Positions 1-5,505 of a DNA stretch of 8,568 nt are shown in pieces. The notes under the pieces are model-generated. The model did no database searches and was not told the DNA's origin. It saw nothing but the letters and a program-made list of their open reading frames with translations. Location: positions 1 through 8,568 of the forward strand of contig JAHRHW010000179.1 of NCBI GenBank assembly GCA_019100305.1, written 5' to 3'. The position numbers and the translations under genes are program-made. Position 1 is the first letter of the stretch. Every line of letters begins with the position of its first letter. This stretch comes from Candidatus Thiodiazotropha taylori (lineage in GTDB: Bacteria; Pseudomonadota; Gammaproteobacteria; Chromatiales; Chromatiaceae).

Positions 1-250
1 GATGCATCTTCTGCAGAGCCAGTAAACGGGCATGAATATCCCGGCGCAGCAGGGTTTCCGCCTCGGCAGGTATGGGCAATCCGGGCATGCGCCCGATCAG
101 CGCCTCGATTTCAGTTACCCGGTTGAGAATACGCTGTACCTTCTGATTACGCTCTTCAACAAAGTCGTTGTAACGCTGAATGATGCTTGCCAGCACCAAG
201 GTGAGGACCAGCAGTCCACCAACCACAATAAAGAGCGTTGTCTGTTCCAT
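1..250 (-). CDS. Small membrane-anchored coiled-coil protein, 5' part only
   Basis: On the minus strand an open frame starts with ATG at 250-248 and stays open to the window edge, giving 83 codons, so the C-terminus is missing. Residues 5-24 form one hydrophobic segment (starting LFIVVGGLLVLTLVL). After it comes a charged, heptad-like stretch (about residues 25-60) rich in R, E, Q, N and I/L/V, which looks like a coiled coil. The N-terminus has no positive charge and arginines follow the membrane segment, so the positive-inside rule puts the soluble part in the cytoplasm. No Shine-Dalgarno sequence is well placed; an AGGT lies about 13 bases upstream. I do not recognise the family. The gene diverges from the thioredoxin-like gene at 512. 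The reverse-strand ORF in the same place (32-253, plus) has no recognisable protein character, which supports the minus-strand reading. Confidence 0.7.
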   Translation of the reverse strand, partial: MEQTTLFIVVGGLLVLTLVLASIIQRYNDFVEERNQKVQRILNRVTEIEALIGRMPGLPIPAEAETLLRRDIHARLLALQKMH

Positions 251-511
251 TGATGGGATTTCTACCTGATGTGTAGGGATTTTCTGGCACAATAATAGGC
301 AATCAATCTCACTTCAAGGGTAATCGGTGTTGCACCAGGTCCGGCCGATAGGATTTGACAAATATTTGCCGGATCAATAACCACAGCTTGCATTTGAGCA
401 AGGCGTAAGTATCGTGCTGATTCAAACAACTGACACAGAAAAAAACAGCCTAAACTCTGAATGTGAACTATTTGCTCGCCGGGTTAGTAAAACTCCACTG
501 GAGATAGCCTT

Positions 512-892
512 ATGTCCTGGGTGATGATCATACTGCTGCTGATTGCCAGCTATCTGATTCTGGTACCACTGCTCACCTACCTTTCTGCCAAACGACAGAT
601 TGGCCATAAGGTGGCATCGGAGAACGGGGAAACGGAGGATCGGCTGCTCTACTTCTACAGTGAAAGCTGCCCACCCTGCAAACAGATGACCCCGATTATC
701 GACGAACTGTCTTCGCAACACGAGAACATCAGCAAAATCAACGTCAGCGACGACCCGGACGCAGCCAGAGAGTATAAAATCCGCGCCACACCGACGCTGA
801 TTCTGGTAAAAGACGGGGTAATCGATGATATCCTTCTGGGCGCGAAAAAAGCCACCCAGATTGAGAACCTGTTGAACAAGCTTAACCGCTAA
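512..892 (+). CDS. Membrane-anchored thioredoxin-fold protein, CPPC active site
   Basis: This 126-residue protein has an N-terminal membrane segment (about residues 4-24) and a thioredoxin fold (about 43-126). The redox motif is Cys53-Pro-Pro-Cys56 in the context YSESCPPCKQMTP. Pro94 in RATPTLILV is the cis-proline that faces the active site in thioredoxins. The fold implies thiol-disulfide exchange; the partner is unknown. No positive charge precedes the membrane segment, while K27, R28 and K33 follow it, so the thioredoxin domain is predicted to face the cytoplasm. That would be unusual for an anchored thioredoxin, although an uncleaved periplasmic orientation cannot be excluded. The start is supported by TGGAGA at 499-504, eight bases before ATG. 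CPPC replaces the classical CGPC, which usually shifts the redox potential. It diverges from the minus-strand gene at 250 and lies about 100 bp before gloC. Confidence 0.9.
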   Translation: MSWVMIILLLIASYLILVPLLTYLSAKRQIGHKVASENGETEDRLLYFYSESCPPCKQMTPIIDELSSQHENISKINVSDDPDAAREYKIRATPTLILVKDGVIDDILLGAKKATQIENLLNKLNR

Positions 893-961
893 TGGCTTTA
901 GCGATGCACTCTCTGTTTCGCGGTGATTGGCATTCATTAGCGCTCTAACCCTCTTATGTTA

Positions 962-977
962 AGTGTCATTCGACACT
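962..977. repeat. Short inverted repeat in the gloC leader
   Basis: AGTGTC, a four-base loop ATTC, and GACACT form a perfect 6-bp stem ending 18 bases before the chosen gloC start. It could be an operator or a leader hairpin. A repeat this short can occur by chance. Confidence 0.3.
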
Positions 978-995
978 GGGAACCTGTTTACACCG

Positions 996-1634
996 ATGCA
1001 ATACAAAGTCATACCCGTAACCCCCTTCGAGCAAAACTGTACCCTCTTCTGGTGTGAAAACACCCGGGCGGCCGCCATCATCGACCCGGGTGGTGAGAGT
1101 CAGCGACTGACCGCGATCCTTGAGGAGCTGGAGCTGAAACCACAGATGATTCTGCTCACCCATGGCCACCTGGATCATGCCGGGGGCGCAGTCGAACTGG
1201 CGGAGCGGCTTGGCGTACCAATCCATGGCCCACATAAGGAGGATGCCTTCTGGCTTGATAACATGGACCAGCAGGCGGACATGTTCGGTTTTGGCGACGC
1301 TAGAAAATGCACGCCGGATCAATGGCTGGAAGATGGGGATCAGGTCTCCCTGGGGGATGAGAAGCTGGAAGTCATCCACTGTCCAGGCCATACCCCAGGC
1401 CATATCATATTTTTCCATCGGGAGAGCCGGATCGCCCAGGTTGGCGACGTACTGTTCAAGGGTTCCATTGGCAGAACCGACTTCCCCCGCGGCGACCACC
1501 AGGCCCTGCTACGTTCCATCAGAGAGAGGCTCTGGCCGCTGGGGGATGATGTCCGCTTCATACCCGGTCATGGACCCGATTCCACCTTTGGCGAGGAGCG
1601 CCAGACCAATCCATTCGTTGCGGACGGACTCTAA
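996..1634 (+). CDS. gloC: GloC/YcbL-type hydroxyacylglutathione hydrolase (MBL fold)
   Basis: This is a metallo-beta-lactamase-fold hydrolase of 212 residues, close in length and motif order to E. coli GloC (YcbL), a type II glyoxalase that hydrolyses S-D-lactoylglutathione. Metal-binding residues are visible: H56-x-H58-x-D60-H61 in THGHLDH, H132 in HCPGHTPGH, D151 in VGDVLFKG and H192 in FIPGHGP. The family signature GRTDFPRGDH is present at about 159-168. I chose ATG at 996 because the protein then begins MQYKVIPVTPFEQNC, as homologues do. A GTG at 963 would add eleven residues that do not look conserved. The ribosome binding site is weak (GGGAA at 978-982, 13 bases away). The gene ends just before a GC-rich hairpin, so it is probably transcribed alone or with the thioredoxin-like gene. 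It likely detoxifies methylglyoxal-derived thioesters in the cytoplasm; the exact substrate is inferred from the family. Confidence 0.92.
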   Translation: MQYKVIPVTPFEQNCTLFWCENTRAAAIIDPGGESQRLTAILEELELKPQMILLTHGHLDHAGGAVELAERLGVPIHGPHKEDAFWLDNMDQQADMFGFGDARKCTPDQWLEDGDQVSLGDEKLEVIHCPGHTPGHIIFFHRESRIAQVGDVLFKGSIGRTDFPRGDHQALLRSIRERLWPLGDDVRFIPGHGPDSTFGEERQTNPFVADGL

Positions 1635-1655
1635 GCCCATAACAGCAAGACATTC

Positions 1656-1677
1656 CGGCAGCAGCATCCTGCTGCCG
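1656..1677 (+). terminator. Stem-loop after gloC, probable terminator-like hairpin
   Basis: CGGCAGCAG pairs perfectly with CTGCTGCCG around a CATC loop, a 9-bp GC-rich stem placed 21 bases after the gloC stop codon. A pyrimidine-rich CTCCCCTTCTC follows, but there is no run of T residues, so it is not a textbook intrinsic terminator. It separates gloC from the nrd operon and may terminate weakly or protect the 3' end of the message. Confidence 0.5.
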
Positions 1678-1730
1678 CTCCCCTTCTCAGCAATCATTCC
1701 AGCCAGCCAACCAGAGATTTCATCAGAGTT

Positions 1731-1744
1731 TTGACATCAGTCAA
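1731..1744. promoter_or_regulatory. FNR/Anr-like binding site upstream of nrdD
   Basis: TTGAC-ATCA-GTCAA is a perfect 5-4-5 palindrome of the CRP/FNR type (FNR consensus TTGAT-N4-ATCAA). Its centre at 1737.5 lies 41.5 bp before a start point at about 1779, which is the class II activator position for the TATATT -10 candidate at 1766-1771. Activation by an oxygen-sensing FNR/Anr protein fits an enzyme that works only without oxygen, and E. coli nrdDG is known to need FNR. The C/G variant at the fifth position could also suit a Dnr/NnrR-type regulator. Confidence 0.65.
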
Positions 1745-1759
1745 TTACTGACCTTGAAA

Positions 1760-1775
1760 ACACAATATATTGTGT
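1760..1775. promoter_or_regulatory. NrdR box 1, overlapping the probable -10 element
   Basis: ACACAATATATTGTGT is a perfect palindrome, and the symmetry extends two bases further on each side (1758-1777). It matches the known NrdR box pattern acaCwAtATaTwGtgt. NrdR is the (d)ATP-sensing repressor of ribonucleotide reductase genes. The box covers the -10 candidate TATATT (1766-1771), so binding would block RNA polymerase. Confidence 0.85.
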
Positions 1776-1791
1776 TTGAATTATTAATCAC

Positions 1792-1807
1792 TCGCTACAT
1801 ATAGATA
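1792..1807. promoter_or_regulatory. Degenerate NrdR box 2
   Basis: TCGCTACATATAGATA matches the central part of the NrdR pattern (C-w-A-n-A-T-A-T-w-G at 1795-1804) but lacks the outer arms. Its centre is exactly 32 bp from that of box 1, leaving 16 bp between them. NrdR boxes are known to occur in pairs about three helical turns apart. The spacing is the main support, because the match itself is weak. Confidence 0.6.
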
Positions 1808-1839
1808 ATCCTTGATAATAACGCCGGAGGGCTACCGAG

Positions 1840-3885
1840 ATGCAAGCCACCATTGGGCGACAGAGACTCCGCACACCCAGCAAAATCGTTAAGAGAGATG
1901 GCAGCGAAGCGGATTTCGACCCCGCAAAAATTCACAACGCCATTCTGCTGGCCGCTCAAGCCAGCGGTGAATTTGACAATCAAGAGGCCGCCTTGATCAC
2001 CGCCCAGGTGGTAAAAGTCCTGACCCACACCGGCTATCGGCAGAGGAATCCCGACATCGAGCGGATACAGGATGTGGTGGAACAGGTGCTGATCAGCGCC
2101 AACCACCTGCAGACGGCCCGCGCCTATATCGTCTACCGGGAGCAACATAAAAAGCTGCGTCAGGATCGCCGCACCCTACTCGATGTCGCCAGCTCGGTGA
2201 ATGAGTATCTGCAGCGAAGCGACTGGCGGGTCAGCGCCAATGCCAACCAGGGCTACTCACTGGGCGGTCTGATCCTTAACACCTCCGGCAAGATGATCGC
2301 CAACTACTGGCTGAATCATGTCTATCCACCGGAGATTGGCGAGGCTCACCGAAACGGCGCTCTGCATGTCCATGACCTGGATATGCTGGCCGGTTACTGT
2401 GCCGGCTGGTCGCTGAGAACCCTGTTGCACGAGGGACTCAATGGCGTTCCAGGCAAGGTCGAGTCATCGCCCCCCAAACACCTCTCCAGTGCTGTCGGTC
2501 AGATCGTCAACTTTCTGGGAACCCTGCAGAATGAGTGGGCGGGAGCCCAGGCATTCAGCTCCTTCGATACCTACCTGGCACCCTTCATTCGCAAGGACAA
2601 TCTCAGTTACAGCCAGATCAAACAGGCGATCCAGGAGCTGATCTACAACCTCAACGTCCCTTCCCGCTGGGGCACCCAGACCCCGTTTACCAATCTCACC
2701 TTCGATTGGGTCTGCCCGGAGGACCTGCGCCAGCAGGTTCCTGTGATCGGCGGCGTGGAGATGCCCTTCGCCTATGGTGATCTGCAGACCGAGATGGATC
2801 TGATCAATCGCGCCTATATCGAGGTGATGACCGAGGGGGATGCCAAAGGCCGGGTCTTCACCTTCCCCATCCCGACCTACAACATCACGGCCGATTTCCC
2901 ATGGGAGAGCGAGAATGCCGAACGACTGTTCCACATGACCGCCAAGTATGGCCTGCCCTATTTCCAGAACTTCCTCAATTCCGAGCTGAGCCCGCACCAG
3001 GTACGCTCCATGTGCTGCCGACTGCAACTCGACCTGCGGGAGCTGCTGAAACGGGGTAACGGTCTGTTCGGATCGGCTGAGCAGACCGGCTCCATCGGCG
3101 TGGTCACCCTCAACTGCGCCCGCCTCGGTCAGCAGTTTGCAGAGGATGAAGCCGGGCTGCTGAAAGCCGCCGATGATCTCCTGCGCTTGGCCCGCAACAG
3201 CCTGGAAATCAAAAGAAAGGTCATCCAGCGCCACATAGACGCCGGCCTCTTCCCCTACACCAAAAGGTACCTGGGCACCCTGCGCAATCACTTCTCCACC
3301 ATCGGCATCAACGGCGTCAATGAGATGATCCGCAACTTCAGCACCGATCGCTGGGATATCGCTGATCCTGAGGGCAAGGCGCTGGCAGAACGGTTTCTCG
3401 ACCACATCCGCGAGCGGATGGTGAGCTTCCAGGAGCAGAGCGGTCATCTCTACAACCTGGAGGCGACGCCGGCAGAAGGCGCCACCTATCGCTTCGCCAA
3501 GATCGACCGCCAACGGTTACCCGGCATTCTGCAGGCCGGAACCCCGCAGACACCCTACTACACCAACTCAACCCAACTGCCGGTCGGCTACACCGAGGAT
3601 CCGTTTGCTGCCTTACAACATCAGGAGTCCCTGCAGTGTAAATATACGGGTGGAACCGTTCTTCACCTCTATATGAATGAACGTATCAGCAGCACTCAGG
3701 CCTGCAAGAATCTGATCAAACGATCCCTGCAGAAGTTTCGTCTCCCCTATCTGACCATTACCCCGACCTTTTCCATCTGTCCGATTCACGGCTACCTGAG
3801 TGGCGAACATGAGTTCTGCCCGAAATGCGACCAACGCCTGCGAGAACAGAAACTACAGGAGCAACCCAATGAACAAAACAATTGA
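1840..3885 (+). CDS. nrdD: Anaerobic (class III) ribonucleoside-triphosphate reductase, main polypeptide lacking the glycyl-radical loop
   Basis: This protein reduces ribonucleoside triphosphates to deoxyribonucleotides under anoxia. Its 681 residues carry an ATP-cone allosteric domain (about 13-105, beginning SKIVKRDGSEADFDPAKI) and then the ten-stranded barrel. Probable catalytic cysteines are C187 in HDLDMLAGYCAGWS, and C392/C393 in SMCCRLQLDLRELL. A zinc-binding C-terminal motif follows: C647-x2-H650 and C660-x2-C663 in the segment around HGYLSGEHEFCPKC. The polypeptide ends 18 residues after C663 and lacks the RVxGY glycyl-radical motif that single-chain NrdD proteins carry there (E. coli NrdD is about 712 residues). 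That motif lies in the next gene, which overlaps this one by 17 bp. GGAGGG at 1826-1831, eight bases before ATG, fixes the start. Control is probably by FNR and NrdR, from sites upstream. The call is secure; the two-chain enzyme is inferred. Confidence 0.95.
   Translation: MQATIGRQRLRTPSKIVKRDGSEADFDPAKIHNAILLAAQASGEFDNQEAALITAQVVKVLTHTGYRQRNPDIERIQDVVEQVLISANHLQTARAYIVYREQHKKLRQDRRTLLDVASSVNEYLQRSDWRVSANANQGYSLGGLILNTSGKMIANYWLNHVYPPEIGEAHRNGALHVHDLDMLAGYCAGWSLRTLLHEGLNGVPGKVESSPPKHLSSAVGQIVNFLGTLQNEWAGAQAFSSFDTYLAPFIRKDNLSYSQIKQAIQELIYNLNVPSRWGTQTPFTNLTFDWVCPEDLRQQVPVIGGVEMPFAYGDLQTEMDLINRAYIEVMTEGDAKGRVFTFPIPTYNITADFPWESENAERLFHMTAKYGLPYFQNFLNSELSPHQVRSMCCRLQLDLRELLKRGNGLFGSAEQTGSIGVVTLNCARLGQQFAEDEAGLLKAADDLLRLARNSLEIKRKVIQRHIDAGLFPYTKRYLGTLRNHFSTIGINGVNEMIRNFSTDRWDIADPEGKALAERFLDHIRERMVSFQEQSGHLYNLEATPAEGATYRFAKIDRQRLPGILQAGTPQTPYYTNSTQLPVGYTEDPFAALQHQESLQCKYTGGTVLHLYMNERISSTQACKNLIKRSLQKFRLPYLTITPTFSICPIHGYLSGEHEFCPKCDQRLREQKLQEQPNEQNN
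3857..3861 (+). promoter_or_regulatory. Ribosome binding site of the glycyl-radical gene
   Basis: AGGAG sits seven bases before the ATG at 3869, inside the end of nrdD. A well-placed site here argues that the small downstream gene starts on its own, with translation coupled to nrdD, and is not the tail of a frameshifted gene. Confidence 0.7.
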
Positions 3886-4051
3886 ACTGAAAGATGAAGA
3901 ACGCACCCGTTGCGAAGTCTGGACCCGGGTGATGGGTTATCACCGCCCGATCTCCGCCTTCAATCCAGGTAAACAGGCGGAACAGGCGGAACGCCTCTGC
4001 TACCAGGAGCCGCTATCCAGCAAAACCGATGGGCACACTCCGCAGCTCTGA
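3869..4051 (+). CDS. Separate glycyl-radical domain of class III ribonucleotide reductase
   Basis: This 60-residue protein carries the motif that ends ordinary NrdD proteins: TRVMGYHRPISAFNPGKQ at residues 19-36. E. coli NrdD has a comparable RVCGY motif followed by an NAGKQEE-like stretch. Gly23 is the predicted site of the stable glycyl radical, made by NrdG with S-adenosylmethionine. The gene begins inside the end of nrdD in another frame (17-bp overlap) with AGGAG seven bases upstream, and nrdG follows after 6 bp, so the three are almost certainly co-translated. Only a chain that docks this loop into the NrdD barrel would give an active enzyme, much as GrcA (YfiD) supplies a spare radical domain to pyruvate formate-lyase. 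I recall short proteins of this kind being annotated in other proteobacteria, so the split may be common in a lineage. A sequencing frameshift is the alternative, but the separate start signals argue against it. Confidence 0.88.
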   Translation: MNKTIELKDEERTRCEVWTRVMGYHRPISAFNPGKQAEQAERLCYQEPLSSKTDGHTPQL

Positions 4052-4057
4052 CAGGCG

Positions 4058-4714
4058 ATGCTCAAATCATGCCCGAAAGCGGAAGATTCCTCACATCTGA
4101 AGGTGGGAGGGATCACACCGCTGACCACGATCGACTACCCTGATGCTCTGTCAGCGGTGATCTACTGCCAGGGCTGCCCTCTAAAGTGTGACTACTGTCA
4201 CAATCCTGAACTTATCCCGAGAGAGGCGACAACCCCTATCCCCTGGCATGAGATCGTGAGTTTTCTGGATCAGCGGCGAGGACTCCTCGATGCGGTGGTA
4301 TTCAGCGGCGGTGAACCGACACTTCAATCCGCGCTGCCTGCCGCGGTAAAAACCATAAAAAAAATGGGCTTTCTGGTCGGCCTGCACAGCGCCGGCCCCT
4401 ATCCACAACGCTTTGCTGCACTGCTGCCCTACCTGGATTGGGTAGGCCTGGATATCAAGGCGCTGGCTGAAGACTATGCGGCATTAACCGGCAGCGCCAA
4501 CAGCGGCAGAGCCGCCTGGCAGTGCGCTGAGATGTTGATAGATAGCGGTATTCCCCACCAGATCAGAACCACACGCCACCCCCTCAACAGCCCGCCAGAC
4601 AAGCAAAAAATGCTTATTAAAAGGCTTTTAACATTAGGCAAGATCGATCATAAATGGCAAACTTGCCGCTCATCTGACGGTCAGAATACCCAGTACGAGA
4701 TAGCGGGTTCCTGA
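4058..4714 (+). CDS. nrdG: Anaerobic ribonucleotide reductase activating protein (radical SAM activase)
   Basis: NrdG uses S-adenosylmethionine and a [4Fe-4S] cluster to place the glycyl radical on the reductase. The radical-SAM motif Cys40-x3-Cys44-x2-Cys47 is clear in CQGCPLKCDYCHNPEL, with C37 just before it. SGGEPTLQ at 83-90 is the usual SAM-contacting GGE motif, and DWVGLDIKA follows further on. KVGGITPLTTIDYP (15-28) is the typical N-terminal start of the family, so the first 14 residues are an extension. Its length, 218 residues, suits the longer NrdG class; E. coli NrdG is about 154. The ATG at 4058 lies six bases after the glycyl-radical gene, without a good ribosome binding site, so translational coupling is likely. 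An internal GTG at 4103 is a less likely start. The C-terminal 50 residues look more A/T-rich and less conserved than the rest. Confidence 0.95.
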   Translation: MLKSCPKAEDSSHLKVGGITPLTTIDYPDALSAVIYCQGCPLKCDYCHNPELIPREATTPIPWHEIVSFLDQRRGLLDAVVFSGGEPTLQSALPAAVKTIKKMGFLVGLHSAGPYPQRFAALLPYLDWVGLDIKALAEDYAALTGSANSGRAAWQCAEMLIDSGIPHQIRTTRHPLNSPPDKQKMLIKRLLTLGKIDHKWQTCRSSDGQNTQYEIAGS

Positions 4715-4729
4715 TTAGTTTCTACTAAT
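4714..4729. repeat. Inverted repeat just after nrdG
   Basis: ATTAGT-TTCT-ACTAAT is a perfect 6-4-6 inverted repeat whose first base is the last base of the nrdG stop codon. No T-run follows, so it is a poor terminator. It could be an operator for the cytochrome gene downstream. Its function is not known. Confidence 0.35.
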
Positions 4730-4875
4730 ACAGTCATATGAGTTTGTTTACAGAGTATTTTTTGCATTGGCTAACGAGTTGACGTAACATCCCACAGTCA
4801 AGAAAAATGCCTCTTCCTGTATGGAAATAGGGGAGACAACAAACGACAAGGAAAAGGACAAACTTTTCCGACACA

Positions 4876-4880
4876 GAGGG
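4876..4880 (+). promoter_or_regulatory. Ribosome binding site deciding the cytochrome start
   Basis: GAGGG lies six bases before the ATG at 4887. The other in-frame ATG at 4821 follows CTCTTCCTGT and has no such site. This favours the 188-residue product. Confidence 0.5.
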
Positions 4881-4886
4881 TGGAGT

Positions 4887-5453
4887 ATGTTCAGAGAGCG
4901 CGCGGCGAGAGAGTCCGCAGGCAAGATATCTTTGATACTGGTTGGCATCATTTTTATTGCCGGCATCATCTTTTCCGGGCTATTCAGCATGGGAATGGCC
5001 TATACCAATGAAATGGAATTCTGCACCTCCTGTCACTCCATGAAGGTCAATTTGGAGGAGTACAAGGAGACGCTGCACTATAAGAACGCTTCAGGCGTCC
5101 AGGCAACCTGTGCAGACTGCCATGTCCCCGAGCCTTTTGTTCCAAAGATGATCGCCAAGGTAATGGCCGCCAAAGATGTCTATCACGAGATCATGGGTAC
5201 CATTGATACCAAAGAAAAGTACGAGGCCCACCGTTGGGATATGGCCAACCGGGTATGGGACAAAATGCGTGCTTCGAATTCCAGAGAGTGTCGCTCGTGC
5301 CACGAGTTTGAGAATATGGATCTGAGCGAACAGGATCGCAGTGCCCGTAAACGACACCCAAAGGCCATGGATGAAGGCAAGGCATGTATCGATTGTCATG
5401 CAGGTGTCGCACATGAGGAGCCGGACGAGCCCGAAGAACCTGACACACCATGA
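4887..5453 (+). CDS. NapC/NirT-family membrane-anchored tetraheme cytochrome c
   Basis: Proteins of this family pass electrons between the quinone pool and periplasmic partners. From ATG 4887 the product has 188 residues: a membrane anchor (about 14-36) and a periplasmic domain with four heme sites, CTSCH (46-50), CADCH (75-79), CRSCH (135-139) and CIDCH (167-171). The first site reads CTSCHSM; a CxxCHxM arrangement is the heme 1 signature of NapC/NrfH proteins. AKDVYHEI (about 95-102) resembles the conserved region near the quinone site. The tail is strongly acidic (ending EEPDEPEEPDTP). An upstream ATG at 4821 would add 22 charged residues without a ribosome binding site; homologues I recall begin close to the anchor. 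No terminal reductase gene (napA, nrfA, nirS) is next to it. It sits upstream of fccAB, which points to sulfur-linked electron transfer, but this is inference. Confidence 0.9.
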   Translation: MFRERAARESAGKISLILVGIIFIAGIIFSGLFSMGMAYTNEMEFCTSCHSMKVNLEEYKETLHYKNASGVQATCADCHVPEPFVPKMIAKVMAAKDVYHEIMGTIDTKEKYEAHRWDMANRVWDKMRASNSRECRSCHEFENMDLSEQDRSARKRHPKAMDEGKACIDCHAGVAHEEPDEPEEPDTP

Positions 5454-5505
5454 TTGTCGTTATCTGACACAACCGATTTTTTATACCAGGTATTGTAGAT
5501 AATTC

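Noticed and set aside
355..380. TTGACA followed by CAATAA as a promoter for the thioredoxin-like gene, with the palindrome CAAATATTTG (359-368) inside it
   Set aside because: The spacing between the two hexamers is only 14 bases, and a 10-bp A/T-rich palindrome is common by chance.
887..903. CGCTAA/TTAGCG hairpin over the stop codon of the thioredoxin-like gene
   Set aside because: The stem is only 6 bp and no T-run follows, so it is not supported as a terminator.
422..937. Minus-strand open frame of 171 codons across the thioredoxin-like gene
   Set aside because: The plus strand has a clear CPPC thioredoxin fold with a good ribosome binding site; the reverse frame has no family features.
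966..1499. Minus-strand open frame of 177 codons across gloC
   Set aside because: It is a shadow of gloC, whose metal-binding motifs are all intact on the plus strand.
2464..3513. Long open frame of 349 codons on the minus strand
   Set aside because: It lies wholly inside nrdD and shows no recognisable domain; GC-rich coding DNA often leaves such an open frame on the opposite strand.
3861..3885. Programmed ribosomal frameshift joining nrdD and the glycyl-radical gene
   Set aside because: No slippery heptamer of the X-XXY-YYZ type is visible in the overlap, and the second gene has its own start signals.
3972..3992. Tandem 9-bp repeat AACAGGCGG inside the glycyl-radical gene
   Set aside because: It encodes QAEQAE in a region that, against the remembered E. 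coli motif, is the expected length, so it is not an insertion.
4779..4808. TTGACG with AAAAAT as a promoter for the tetraheme cytochrome gene
   Set aside because: The -10 element matches only four of six consensus bases, and the 18-base spacing is not optimal; too weak to annotate.
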